64,000 bases of DNA from Qipengyuania_B thermophila (lineage in GTDB: Bacteria; Pseudomonadota; Alphaproteobacteria; Sphingomonadales; Sphingomonadaceae): contig NZ_SDSI01000002.1 in assembly GCF_004153605.1 (NCBI RefSeq), positions 124,001 through 188,000 on the forward strand, written 5' to 3'. Numbering within the stretch: position 1 is the stretch's first letter; each line of letters starts with the position of its first letter. Positions 49,331 to 58,835 of the stretch are shown here, piece after piece. The notes under the pieces are model-generated. The model saw only the letters and a list, made by a program, of their open reading frames with translations. It was not told the DNA's origin and searched no databases. The translations under genes were made by a program, and so were the position numbers.

Positions 49331-51793
49331 GTGAGCATCATCACCCTTCTCCTTGCGTCGACCGCCGGCGCGGTCGACCCCGGCGCGGCCTCATCCACGC
49401 TTCAGCAGATCACCGCGTCACAGGACGCCGGGGCACGCGCCGACGCGGCGGACGACACGGCGCCGGCCGGCAACGAGATCGTGGTGACCGGACGGCGTCT
49501 GCGCGGAGAGGTGCTCAGCGAGCAGCCGCCGATCGCCGAATACGACGAGCGCGACATCCAGGCGCTTGGCGCCAGCTCGCTGACCGAGCTGCTCGCGGCG
49601 CTCGGCCCGCAGGTCAGTTCCGGCCGGGGCCGGGGTGGCGGTCCGCCGCTCATCCTCGTCAACGGTCGGCGCATCTCCAATTTTCGCGAGCTGTCCTCCT
49701 ACCCGCCGGAAGCAGTGCAGCGGGTGTCGATCCTGCCTGAGGAAGTGGCGCTGCAATACGGCTTTCCGCCAGATCAGCGGGTGGTCAACATCATCCTGCG
49801 GGACAACTTCGCCAGCCGCGAGGTCGAGGTGGAATATGGCCAGCCTGACCGCGGCGGCTATCGCCAAGGCGAACTCGAACTGACCTATCTGCGGATCGAC
49901 GGTCCCGACCGGCTCAACGCCAATCTGCAGCTGCAGGAGACGACGGCGCTGACGGAACTCGAACGCGGCGTGATCCTGACGGCACCGGTTCTGCCGGGCG
50001 ACCCCGATCCGGCCGCATTCCGCACCCTTGTCGCCCCGTCGGACAGCATTGCCGCGACGCTGAACTGGTCGCGCGGGCTGGGCGTGGAAGGCGCCGGCGG
50101 TTCCTTCGGCCTCAGCGGCCGCTACGGACGCAGCCGCTCGCGCAGCGACGAAGGGCTGGTGACGGTGCTGCTGACCGACCCGGCCGGCCGAACCGCGCTG
50201 CGCGCGCTGCCGCTCGTGCTTCAGACCCGCCAGGTCACGGACAACTACGCCGCCGGCGCCAGCCTCGACAAGCCGGTCGGCGACTGGCGGCTGAATGCGA
50301 CGCTCGATGCGACGCTCACCGACGTGGCGACCGATGTCGGCAACGCCCCTGGTCTTGCGTCCCTCGTCGATGAGGCGGCGGCCGGCAGGCTGCCGATCAC
50401 CGGCGCGTTGCCCTCGCCCGACCCCGGCGGGATCGACACGGCGCGCTCGCGGATCATCAACGTCGCCCCTGTCGTCACCCTGTCGGGACGCCCCGTGTCG
50501 CTGCCCGCCGGGCGCATGTCGGTGACGGCCGATGCAAGCTATTCCTGGCAGCGGATCGAGAGCAGCGACACGCGCTCGGCCGCCGACGTGCAGCTGACGC
50601 GGGGCGTGCTGTCGAGCGGGCTGAACGTCAATCTTCCGGTGGCGGCGCGCGATGCCTTCCTCGGCGCGCTTGGCGATGTGAGCCTGCAACTGGGCGCCGG
50701 TGTCGATCACCTCTCGGATTTCGGGACGTTGTGGGATGCCAATCTGGGCCTCACCTGGCGGCCGACCGGACGCCTGACCTTGCAGATGACGTATGTGCCG
50801 CGCGAGGCGGCGCCAAGCCTCGCGCAGCTCGGCAACCCGGTCATCGTCACGCCGAACGTTCCCGTGTTCGATTTCGTGACCGGGCGCACGGCGCTGGTCA
50901 CCATCACCCGCGGCGGCAATCCCGACCTGCTCGCCGAGCAGCAGCGCGACTTCAAGGCGTCGCTGAGCTGGCAGCTGCCTTCGATCACCGAGCTGATCCG
51001 CGACGCCAACATCGACGTGGAGTATTTCCGCAACCGCTCGCGCGATGTCAGCGCATCCTTTCCGTTCCTGACCCCGGCGATCGAAGCCGCCTTCCCGGCA
51101 CGGGTGCTGCGCGACGGTGCGGGACAACTGATCGCCATCGACCAGAGCCCGGTGACGTTCGCCCGGCAGGACGCCAGCCGTCTCCGCTTCGCGCTCAACC
51201 TCGGCGGAGCGTTCGCGAGGGACGAGGCTCCGCGCGGTGGCGCAGGTGCGCGTCCCGGCGGTGCACTGGGCACAGGGGGCGGACCGGGTGCGATGCTGCG
51301 CGCCGGCCCGCCTTCCGGTGGCCGCTGGCGCCTGACGCTGGACTACACGCGCGAGCTTGAAAACACCGTGCTGATCGCGCCCGGCGGACCGGTGCTCGAT
51401 CTGCTCGACGGAGATGCGCTCACCGCCGGCGGCATTTCGGCCGACCGCATCGGTGCGCGGCTGTTCGGCTTCTACCGCGGCGTCGGCGGGCGGGTGGCGT
51501 TCGACTGGTCATCGCCCACGGAAGTGCGCTCGACCGGCGTTCCGGGAGGATCCGATCTGCGCTTCGGCAGCGTGTCGCTGCTGAACCTCAGGGTGTTCGG
51601 CGATCTGGAGCGGCTGCTGCCGGAGCGCGAGTTCCTGCGCGGCACGCGCCTGTCGCTGTTCGTCAACAACGTGTTCGACTCGCGGCGCGACGTGCGCGAC
51701 GAGGCGGGTCTGACGCCGGCCAGGTACCAGCCGTTCCTGCTCGATCCCACCGGGCGCTTCGTCGGCATCGAACTGCGCAAGCTGTTCCTCTGA
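49331..51793 (+). CDS. TonB-dependent receptor-like outer-membrane protein
   Basis: About 820 residues. A signal peptide (SIITLLLASTAGAVDPGAAS) precedes a plug domain: NEIVVTGRRLRGEVL, LTELLAALGPQVSSGRGRGG, PPLILVNGRRISNFRELSSY and AVQRVSILPEEVALQYGFPP. The long rest shows alternating barrel strands, and the end reads VNNVFDSRRDVRD with a C-terminal Leu after Phe (KLFL). A Gly-rich stretch, GAGARPGGALGTGGGPGAM, lies at about residues 640-660, probably a surface or periplasmic loop. The substrate is unknown; no transporter genes adjoin. The GTG at 49331 has GAGGA five bases upstream. Confidence 0.82.
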   Translation: MSIITLLLASTAGAVDPGAASSTLQQITASQDAGARADAADDTAPAGNEIVVTGRRLRGEVLSEQPPIAEYDERDIQALGASSLTELLAALGPQVSSGRGRGGGPPLILVNGRRISNFRELSSYPPEAVQRVSILPEEVALQYGFPPDQRVVNIILRDNFASREVEVEYGQPDRGGYRQGELELTYLRIDGPDRLNANLQLQETTALTELERGVILTAPVLPGDPDPAAFRTLVAPSDSIAATLNWSRGLGVEGAGGSFGLSGRYGRSRSRSDEGLVTVLLTDPAGRTALRALPLVLQTRQVTDNYAAGASLDKPVGDWRLNATLDATLTDVATDVGNAPGLASLVDEAAAGRLPITGALPSPDPGGIDTARSRIINVAPVVTLSGRPVSLPAGRMSVTADASYSWQRIESSDTRSAADVQLTRGVLSSGLNVNLPVAARDAFLGALGDVSLQLGAGVDHLSDFGTLWDANLGLTWRPTGRLTLQMTYVPREAAPSLAQLGNPVIVTPNVPVFDFVTGRTALVTITRGGNPDLLAEQQRDFKASLSWQLPSITELIRDANIDVEYFRNRSRDVSASFPFLTPAIEAAFPARVLRDGAGQLIAIDQSPVTFARQDASRLRFALNLGGAFARDEAPRGGAGARPGGALGTGGGPGAMLRAGPPSGGRWRLTLDYTRELENTVLIAPGGPVLDLLDGDALTAGGISADRIGARLFGFYRGVGGRVAFDWSSPTEVRSTGVPGGSDLRFGSVSLLNLRVFGDLERLLPEREFLRGTRLSLFVNNVFDSRRDVRDEAGLTPARYQPFLLDPTGRFVGIELRKLFL

Positions 51794-51857
51794 CGCATAG
51801 GGACGGTGCCGGCGCAACAAGGCTGACGCGGAGGCTCGCAACGCCTATCTCGCCACG

Positions 51858-53798
51858 ATGAGCGATCCGCCCCGCACCCGGTCCTCCGCAGCACCGCCCG
51901 ACCGCTTCACCGAAAGCCATGCCATCGCGGCCGTGGCTTCGGCACAGCCCGACCTCGACGCAGGCGTCCGTGCGATCCGCGAGACGTTGCGGACGCTCAA
52001 GGCGCGCCCCGGCGTGTACCGCATGATCGACGGGCGGGGCGACGTCCTTTATGTCGGCAAGGCCCGCAGCCTGAAGGCGAGGGTGGCGAACTACACGCAG
52101 CTCAGCGCCCTCACCAACCGCCTGCGTCGCATGGTCAGCCAGACGCGCGCGATGGAGATCGTCGTCACGGGATCGGAAGCGGAGGCGCTGCTGCTGGAGG
52201 CGCAACTGATCAAGCGGTTCCGGCCGCCGTTCAACGTCCTGCTGCGCGACGACAAGAGCTTCCCCTTCATCCTGCTGCGGGCGGAGCACGACTTCCCGCG
52301 CATCACCAAGCATCGCGGCGCCCGGCGGTTCAAGGGCTCCTATTACGGTCCGTTTGCCAGCGCCGGGTCGGTCAACACCACGATCAACGCGTTGCAGAAG
52401 CTGTTTCTCCTGCGTTCGTGCACGGACAGCTTCTTCGCCACCCGGCGGCGGCCATGCCTGCTTTACCAGATCAAGCGCTGTTCGGCGCCCTGCGTCGGGC
52501 GGATCGACAAGGCGGGCTATGACCAGCTCGTGCAGCAGGCCAAGGACTTCCTCGCCGGCAAGTCGAGCCAGGTGCAGGCCGGGCTGGAGCGGCAGATGGC
52601 GGAGGCGGCCGCCAATCTCGACTTCGAGACCGCCGCCCTCCTGCGTGACCGCCTGCGGGCGGCAACCTTCATTCAGGGAACGCAGGCGATCAACGCAAGC
52701 GGTGTGGGCGATGCCGACGTCTTCGCGCTTGCGAGCAAGGGCGGGCATGTCTGTGTCCAGGGGTTCTTCATCCGCGGCGGACAGAACTGGGGCCACCGCG
52801 CCTTCTTCCCTGGCAACACGCACGATCTGGACGAAAGCGACGTGCTGATGCAGGTGCTCCTCCAGTTCTACGAAGAGGTGCCGCCGGCGCAGACCATTCT
52901 TGTCGACCGCGAATTGCCGGAGCGCGCGCTTCTGACGCAGGCGCTGTGCGAACTTGCCGGCCGCCGCGTCGACATCGCCATGGGACAGCGCGGCGACCGG
53001 CGCCGGCTGATCGATCAGGCGCGGCGGAACGCCACCGAAGCGCTGGAGCGCCGCCTCGCCGAGAGCGGCACCAAGGCGCGGCTGAACCAGGAGCTCGCCG
53101 AATTCTTCGAACTCGACGCGCCGCCGCGAAGGATCGAGGTCTACGACAATTCGCACATCCAGGGCCAGAAGGCCGTCGGCGCGATGATCGTCGCGGGTCC
53201 GGAGGGGTTCGAAAAGGGTCAGTATCGCAAGTTCAACATCCGCTCTGCACAGACCAACGACGACTGCGCCATGATGCGCGAAGTCATGCAGCGCCGCTTT
53301 GCCCGCGCGATGGAACAGGATCCGGACCGCCAGAGCGAAGGGGTCTGGCCGGACCTCGTCCTCATCGACGGAGGCAAGGGGCAGATGTCGTCGGTGCGCA
53401 GCGTCCTGGAGGAGCTTGGCATCGAACACGTGCCCCTGATCGCCATTGCCAAGGGGCCGCATCATGGCCGCGAGGGGCGCGAGGTGTTCCACTTCCCCGA
53501 CGGGCGCGAAAAGACCTTGCCGGTCAACTCGCCGCTGCTGTTCCACCTTCAGCGCCTGCGTGACGAAGTGCACCGTTTCGCCATCGGCGCCCACCGTGCC
53601 AAGCGCAGCCGCGCCATTTCCGCATCACCGCTCGACGAGATCCCCGGCATCGGACCGGCCCGCAAACGCGCCCTGCTGCTGCATTTCGGCACCGCGGCCA
53701 AGGTCAGGGCCGCGGCTCTGGAAGACCTGAAGCGCGCACCCGGTGTCAGCGACAGCGTGGCGCAGAAGGTCTACGACTTCTACCACGCCGGGGGCTGA
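51858..53798 (+). CDS. uvrC: Excinuclease ABC subunit C
   Basis: The nuclease of nucleotide excision repair that cuts both sides of a lesion. The GIY-YIG domain (PGVYRMIDGRGDVLYVGKAR) makes the 3' cut. A Cys-containing region (RRPCLLYQIKRCSAPCVGRI) and a UVR motif follow. The RNase H-like domain (EVYDNSHIQGQKAVGAMIV, PDLVLIDGGKGQ) makes the 5' cut, and paired HhH motifs (IPGIGPARKRALLLHFG) end the protein. Full length at 646 residues. Confidence 0.97.
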   Translation: MSDPPRTRSSAAPPDRFTESHAIAAVASAQPDLDAGVRAIRETLRTLKARPGVYRMIDGRGDVLYVGKARSLKARVANYTQLSALTNRLRRMVSQTRAMEIVVTGSEAEALLLEAQLIKRFRPPFNVLLRDDKSFPFILLRAEHDFPRITKHRGARRFKGSYYGPFASAGSVNTTINALQKLFLLRSCTDSFFATRRRPCLLYQIKRCSAPCVGRIDKAGYDQLVQQAKDFLAGKSSQVQAGLERQMAEAAANLDFETAALLRDRLRAATFIQGTQAINASGVGDADVFALASKGGHVCVQGFFIRGGQNWGHRAFFPGNTHDLDESDVLMQVLLQFYEEVPPAQTILVDRELPERALLTQALCELAGRRVDIAMGQRGDRRRLIDQARRNATEALERRLAESGTKARLNQELAEFFELDAPPRRIEVYDNSHIQGQKAVGAMIVAGPEGFEKGQYRKFNIRSAQTNDDCAMMREVMQRRFARAMEQDPDRQSEGVWPDLVLIDGGKGQMSSVRSVLEELGIEHVPLIAIAKGPHHGREGREVFHFPDGREKTLPVNSPLLFHLQRLRDEVHRFAIGAHRAKRSRAISASPLDEIPGIGPARKRALLLHFGTAAKVRAAALEDLKRAPGVSDSVAQKVYDFYHAGG

Positions 53799-53813
53799 TC
53801 CGGACCGAGCCGG

Positions 53814-54554
53814 TCAGGCGCGGCGTCCGATCAGCAGGCCCTTGCTCCCGCCGCGCTCGAACTGGAAGGCGATGTTGCGCCAGCGCCGCTTCCACCTCCG
53901 GGCCACCACACGCTCGCCCGGCCGGGCCGCATCGTCAAGCAGAACAGCGCCGCCGCTGGCGAGGCGCGGGAACAGGGTTTCGGCCGCGCCGCGCACGAGC
54001 GGGTGAATGGTCCACGGCGGACCGTCGACGATCAGCAGGTCGATCGCGTCGGGCACGTCGTCGAGGTCATACCACACGCCCGGCCAGGCCGGGGACCGGT
54101 TGCGCAGCGGGGCATGCCGGAACGATGCGTCGAGGCCATGTTCGGCGAGCCACTCTCCCATCGCCGAGACAAAAGGGCGATGCTGGTCATAGCTGTGCAA
54201 GCGGCCGCCGCCGTGGTGCCGCAGCGCCGCGGCGATGACCAGCGAGGTCGCGCCGGATCCCAGTTCCACCACCACCGCCGGACGCCGGGCCTCTATCTCG
54301 TCCACGATCCGGTGCAGGAGAAACGTGTCCGCTTTCCAGCTGCCGAGGTTGGGCAGGGCATCGCGGGGAAGCCCGATGCGGTCGAGCAGACGTTCCTTCT
54401 CGGCACGCGAACCGCCCCACAGGCTGCGCAGCAGCCAGGGCCACTGGATGAGCGAGAAGCCGATTTTCTCGAGCCACTGCCGCGTGAAGGCCGCGTCCGC
54501 AAGGCTGGTGCCGTCGCTCGTGCTCAGCAGACCGGTGGAGTTCTTTGTCGTCAC
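53814..54554 (-). CDS. Class I SAM-dependent methyltransferase-like protein
   Basis: A 246-residue soluble protein. After an N-terminal helical part, the Rossmann core shows VVELGSGATSLVIAAALRHH (SAM-binding glycine loop), LHSYDQHRPFVSAMGEWLAE (acidic residue of strand 2) and AIDLLIVDGPPWTIHP, with GGAVLLDDAARPGE. The LLIVDG step is like that of catechol-type and sugar O-methyltransferases. Substrate unknown. It converges with uvrC and shares direction with tesB upstream. Confidence 0.78.
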   Translation of the reverse strand: MTTKNSTGLLSTSDGTSLADAAFTRQWLEKIGFSLIQWPWLLRSLWGGSRAEKERLLDRIGLPRDALPNLGSWKADTFLLHRIVDEIEARRPAVVVELGSGATSLVIAAALRHHGGGRLHSYDQHRPFVSAMGEWLAEHGLDASFRHAPLRNRSPAWPGVWYDLDDVPDAIDLLIVDGPPWTIHPLVRGAAETLFPRLASGGAVLLDDAARPGERVVARRWKRRWRNIAFQFERGGSKGLLIGRRA

Positions 54555-54628
54555 CCGCTCACCAATCCGCCAGCATCTTCAGCAAAGCTGCACTTACAGC
54601 CCAGCGGGAACACTGGCAAGCTGCGTCC

Positions 54629-55567
54629 TCAGCCGGTCCGTGTCGCCGGCGGAGTGCCGCGCTGCCGCCGGATGACGCCTTCCTGCGCCACACTGGCAAT
54701 CAGGCGGCCGGCAGCGTTGAAGATCTGCCCGCGATTGAAGCCCCGCCCGCCGCCGGACCAGGGGCTGTCGCAGACGTAAAGGAGCCATTCGTCCACGCGG
54801 GCCGGATGGTGGAACCAGAGCGCATGGTCGAGACTGGCGCTGACCAGTTCGCCGCGCGTCCAGCTCAGTCCGTGGGGCAGGGCGCTGGTGCCCAGCAGCA
54901 TGAAGTCCGATGCGTAGGCGATGATTGCACGATGCAGAGCGGGATCGTCGCCGGGCGATGCGACGGCCCGGAACCAGGCGTGCGCCAGCGGCGGGCGCGG
55001 GTCGCGGCTGCGGCCGTCGCGGGGCTCGACGCTGCGGAACTCGATCGGGCGCGGGCGCAGCATCCAGGCGCGCTGTGCCGGCGTGATCGCGTCTCCCAGC
55101 CGCTCCGCCACGCGGCGCATCCGCACGGAGTCCGGCTCGAGGCTTTCCGGGCCGGGGACGTTCGGCAGCTCGGCCTGCTGGTGGTGAAGCCCGTCCTCCG
55201 GTCGCTGGAAACCGGCGCTCATCGTCAGGATCGCCGTTCCCTCCTGCTCGGCCACCACGCGCCGGCTGGCGAAGCTGCGTCCGTCAAACTGGCGTTCGAC
55301 ACGATAACGGATCGGCCGACCCTCCTCGCCGCCGCGAAGGAAATAGGCGTGCAGCGAGTGCGCGACCCGTTCCGGGCTGACCGTGGCGCAGGCTGCCTGC
55401 AACGCCTGCGCGATCACCTGGCCGCCGAAGACGCGGCCCACGCCGCCGGGCTGGGGCTGGCCGGTGAAGGCGTCCTCGCCGTCGGGCGCGAGGGTCAGCA
55501 GGTCGGCAAGCCCCTGCACCAGCGCCTGCGGGCTGGCGGCGGCTTCGTCCGCGGATGTGTTCGTCAT
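54629..55567 (-). CDS. tesB: Acyl-CoA thioesterase II (TesB)
   Basis: Hydrolyses acyl-CoA to free fatty acid and CoA. Double hot-dog protein of 312 residues: GQPQPGGVGRVFGGQVIAQA near the start, HSLHAYFLRGGEEGRPI, then the second hot dog with LPHGLSWTRGELVSASLDHA, LWFHHPARVDEWLLYVCDSP and GRGFNRGQIFNAAGRLIASV. These are typical TesB motifs. The ATG at 55567 matches the natural start. Confidence 0.94.
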   Translation of the reverse strand: MTNTSADEAAASPQALVQGLADLLTLAPDGEDAFTGQPQPGGVGRVFGGQVIAQALQAACATVSPERVAHSLHAYFLRGGEEGRPIRYRVERQFDGRSFASRRVVAEQEGTAILTMSAGFQRPEDGLHHQQAELPNVPGPESLEPDSVRMRRVAERLGDAITPAQRAWMLRPRPIEFRSVEPRDGRSRDPRPPLAHAWFRAVASPGDDPALHRAIIAYASDFMLLGTSALPHGLSWTRGELVSASLDHALWFHHPARVDEWLLYVCDSPWSGGGRGFNRGQIFNAAGRLIASVAQEGVIRRQRGTPPATRTG

Positions 55568-55648
55568 GCCGCGGCCCTGCGCCGCCGAGGGCGAGGCGTC
55601 AACCGGCCGCACCGTCTCCGCGGCGGCGGCTGATCAGGCCCGCCGGCG

Positions 55649-57823
55649 TCATGCGCCGCCGCCCGCAAGCGCCGCCAGGAGCAGCAGCGCGACGATGTTG
55701 GTGATCTTGATCATCGGATTGACGGCCGGGCCGGCCGTGTCCTTGTAGGGATCGCCGACGGTGTCGCCGGTCACCGCCGCCTTGTGCGCGTCGGAGCCCT
55801 TGCCGCCGTGGTTGCCGTCCTCGATGAACTTCTTGGCGTTGTCCCACGCGCCGCCGCCGCTGGTCATCGACAGGGCGACGAACAGGCCGCCGACGATGAC
55901 CCCGAGCAGCAGTGCCCCCAGCGCGGCAAAGCCGTTCTGCTGTCCGGCGACCGCGGCGATGGCGAAATAGACCACCACCGGCGCAAGCACGGGCAGCAGC
56001 GACGGCACGATCATCTCCTTGATGGCCGCCTTGGTGACCAGATCGACCGTCCGGGCGTAGTCGGGCTTTGTCTCGAAAGTCATGATGGCCGGATTTTCGG
56101 CGAACTGCTGCCGCACATCGGTCACCACGTCCCCCGCGGCGCGGCCGACGGCGGTCATGCCGAGCGCCGCGAACAGGTATGGCAGGAGCGCACCGAGGAA
56201 CAGTCCGACGATGACGTACGGGTTCTCGAGGCTGAAGTCGACGTCCGTGCCGGGGAAATACTCGGCGAGATCGGCGGTGTAGGCGGCAAACAGCACCAGC
56301 GCGGCCAGCCCGGCCGAGCCGATGGCATAGCCCTTCGTCACGGCCTTGGTGGTGTTGCCCACCGCGTCGAGCGCGTCGGTCTTTTCACGCACCGCGGCAT
56401 CAAGGCCAGCCATTTCGGCGATGCCGCCCGCATTGTCGGTGACCGGCCCGTAGGCGTCGAGGGCCACCACCATCCCGGCAAGCGCCAGCATGGCCGTCGC
56501 CGCGTAGGCGATCCCCAGAAGGCCCGCGAGCTGGAAGGCGACGATGATGCCGCTGACGATCACCAGCGTGGGGAGGGCGGTCGCTTCGAGCGAGATCGCC
56601 AGCCCCTGGATGACGTTGGTGCCATGGCCGGTGACGGACGCCTTGGCGATGGACTGCACCGGGCGGTATCCGGTGCCGGTGTAGTACTCGGTGATCCAGA
56701 TGATGAGAGCCGTCACCACCAGGCCCAGGATCGCACACCAGAACAGCCCCCAGCCCGTGAACGCCACCTGCGACGACGTTCCTTCCTCGGCCAGAGGCGC
56801 GCCGATGTCCACATTTCCGAGGTTGGCGCCGCCGATCACGGCGTTCATGTCGCCGAGCGTCGCCTGCATCGCCAGCCAGATCAACGGCACGGCCAGCACG
56901 GCGCTGATCAGGAAACCCTTGTACATAGCCCCCATGATGGAATTGCCGCGCCCCAGCCGCACGAAGAAGGTGCCGATGATCGAGGTCAGGATGCACGCGC
57001 CCCCGATGAGCAGCGGCAGGGCCATCAGCGGGAGCAGCAGATCCCCGGCCGTCCGCACGAGCAGGGCGGTGAGCACCATGGTCGCCCCGACGGTCACGAC
57101 ATAGGTCTCGAACAGGTCGGCCGCCATGCCCGCGCAGTCGCCGACATTGTCGCCGACATTGTCGGCGATGACCGCCGGGTTGCGCGGATCGTCTTCGGGG
57201 ATCCCCGCCTCGACCTTGCCCACGAGATCGGCGCCGACATCGGCCGCCTTGGTGAAAATGCCGCCTCCCAGCCGCGCGAAGATCGAGATGAGCGAAGCGC
57301 CGAAGGCAAGCGCGACAAGCGCGTCGATGACTTCCCGGTCATTCACCGGCAGACCCATCGGTCCGATGAGCACGGCGAAGAACACGGCGATGGCCAGCAG
57401 TGCCAGCCCGGCGACGAGCAGGCCGGTGATGGCGCCCGCGCGGAAGGCGACCGTCAGGCCCTGCTGCAGCCCGCTCTGCGCCGCCGCCGCCGTGCGGACG
57501 TTGGCCCGCACAGAAATGAGCATGCCGATGAACCCGGCGGCACCCGACAGAAGCGCGCCGAGCAGGAAGCCGGCCGCCGACACCGGCACACCGCCTCGTG
57601 GCAGGTCGAGGAAGACGTAGACCAGCGCGGCAACGACAACCCCGACAAGGGCGATGGTGGTGTATTGCCGCCGCAGGTAGGCGCGGGCGCCCTCCTCGAT
57701 GGCGGCGGCGATCTCCCGCATCCGGTCGTTGCCCGACCCCATGCGCAAGACCTGCCGGCTCGTCACGAACCCGTACAGGATGGCGAGGAAGCCGAGGACG
57801 ATGGCCACGATCACATATTGCAC
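55649..57823 (-). CDS. hppA: Membrane proton-pumping pyrophosphatase (K+-independent type)
   Basis: Couples PPi hydrolysis to H+ transport across the inner membrane. It is a 724-residue protein with about 16 helices. The substrate loop is GADLVGKVEAGIPEDDPRNP, followed by NVGDNVGDCAGMAADLFETY and the C-terminal WDNAKKFIEDGNHGGKGSDA. The residue pattern GNTTKAVTKG has Lys where K+-dependent enzymes have Ala, which marks the K+-independent class. The GTG at 57823 has a GGGGGGT ribosome site; the frame extends upstream without motifs. Confidence 0.95.
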   Translation of the reverse strand: MQYVIVAIVLGFLAILYGFVTSRQVLRMGSGNDRMREIAAAIEEGARAYLRRQYTTIALVGVVVAALVYVFLDLPRGGVPVSAAGFLLGALLSGAAGFIGMLISVRANVRTAAAAQSGLQQGLTVAFRAGAITGLLVAGLALLAIAVFFAVLIGPMGLPVNDREVIDALVALAFGASLISIFARLGGGIFTKAADVGADLVGKVEAGIPEDDPRNPAVIADNVGDNVGDCAGMAADLFETYVVTVGATMVLTALLVRTAGDLLLPLMALPLLIGGACILTSIIGTFFVRLGRGNSIMGAMYKGFLISAVLAVPLIWLAMQATLGDMNAVIGGANLGNVDIGAPLAEEGTSSQVAFTGWGLFWCAILGLVVTALIIWITEYYTGTGYRPVQSIAKASVTGHGTNVIQGLAISLEATALPTLVIVSGIIVAFQLAGLLGIAYAATAMLALAGMVVALDAYGPVTDNAGGIAEMAGLDAAVREKTDALDAVGNTTKAVTKGYAIGSAGLAALVLFAAYTADLAEYFPGTDVDFSLENPYVIVGLFLGALLPYLFAALGMTAVGRAAGDVVTDVRQQFAENPAIMTFETKPDYARTVDLVTKAAIKEMIVPSLLPVLAPVVVYFAIAAVAGQQNGFAALGALLLGVIVGGLFVALSMTSGGGAWDNAKKFIEDGNHGGKGSDAHKAAVTGDTVGDPYKDTAGPAVNPMIKITNIVALLLLAALAGGGA

Positions 57824-57894
57824 CAGAATACCCCCCGCACACGGCCGGTCCCGGCGACAGGGCCAGGCCTGCATCTTCTTACAAGTTGACGACA

Positions 57895-57922
57895 GGTATA
57901 GGCGCAGCAAATTGCGTGGCAA
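57895..57922 (-). promoter_or_regulatory. Candidate housekeeping promoter for hppA
   Basis: On the minus strand TTGCCA (57922-57917), a 16-base spacer and TATACC (57900-57895) precede the hppA GTG by about 70 bases. The two hexamers fit a sigma-70-type promoter. By eye only. Confidence 0.4.
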
Positions 57923-57968
57923 GGGGAGACCGGCTCCGGTTCCTTGCGCCTGAAGCCCGTCTTGCGAA

Positions 57969-58835
57969 TTATTCGTGCAGGAAGCCGAGCCCATCGTCCT
58001 CATCGACGGGCAGGCCGTCAAGGCAGAGCGCGGCAGGCTCGCGTTCGGTGAGGCGGCCGATGGCGTGCGCGGGAACCGGGGATCGGCAGTCCGGGGGCAG
58101 GGCAAACAGCAACTGGTAGTCGTCCCCCCACCGCAGGCACGCGTCGCGGCGCGAGGGGTCGGCAACGGGAACCGCTGCAGTGTCGATGTCGATCGTCAGC
58201 CCGCTAGCGAGGGCCAGGCGCTGCGCGTCGAGCAGCAGGCCGTCGGACACGTCCATCATCGCCGTGACCACCGGCGCAAGAAGGCGACCTTCCTTCAGCA
58301 GGGGCGCCGGCCGGCGGTAGGGAGCGCTGTCTCCGCGGCCTGCGCGCAGGGCTTCGAAACCGAGCATCGCGCGGCCGATCACGCCGGTGACATGGAGCAC
58401 GTCGCCGGCACGGCCCCCGCGGCGGTCGGGGACGGAGCCGCACCCCGCCTTGCCGATCGCCGTGACGCCGAAGCTGCGCGGCCCCCGGCTTCCCGTCGTG
58501 TCGCCGCCGAGCAAGGGCACGTCGAACGCTCGCAATGCCTCTTCAAGCCCGCGAAGGAATGCATCCTCATCCCCGCCAAGCTGGTAGGAGAGCAGCACGC
58601 CCAGCGGCTCCGCCCCCTTCGCGGCCAGATCCGACAGGGCGGCCGCCAGCAGCTTCCACGCCACATCCGCCATGTCCTGCTCGGCAAGCCAGTGGATGCC
58701 CTCGACCATGGAGTCGTGGGTCAGGACGAGCGTTTCAGCGCCCAGTGCGAGAACGGCGGCATCGTCGGCAAGGCCGCGGGCCGCGGGATTGCCCGCCAGG
58801 CCGCGAAGGGCGGCAAGGAACGCCCGCTCGTCTAC
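57969..58835 (-). CDS. thiL: Thiamine-monophosphate kinase, apparent non-standard start
   Basis: Phosphorylates thiamine phosphate to thiamine diphosphate. Motifs are GLADDAAVLALG, LTHDSMVEGIHW, WKLLAAALSDLAAKGAEPL, LLGGDTTGSRGP and the Asp-rich MMDVSDGLLLDAQRLA. The conserved N-terminus (DERAFLAALRGLAG) follows directly after a GTA codon at 58835; I find no ATG, GTG or TTG near it in frame. GTA overlaps the nusB stop (GTAG), the place where an ATGA or GTGA overlap would be expected. About 288 residues from there. Function is secure; the start is not. Confidence 0.88.
   Translation of the reverse strand, partial: VDERAFLAALRGLAGNPAARGLADDAAVLALGAETLVLTHDSMVEGIHWLAEQDMADVAWKLLAAALSDLAAKGAEPLGVLLSYQLGGDEDAFLRGLEEALRAFDVPLLGGDTTGSRGPRSFGVTAIGKAGCGSVPDRRGGRAGDVLHVTGVIGRAMLGFEALRAGRGDSAPYRRPAPLLKEGRLLAPVVTAMMDVSDGLLLDAQRLALASGLTIDIDTAAVPVADPSRRDACLRWGDDYQLLFALPPDCRSPVPAHAIGRLTEREPAALCLDGLPVDEDDGLGFLHE

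Noticed and set aside
57824..58165. N-terminal extension of hppA to 58165
   Set aside because: It lies over the thiL gene and is rich in Cys and Arg; the pyrophosphatase family starts at the GTG at 57823.
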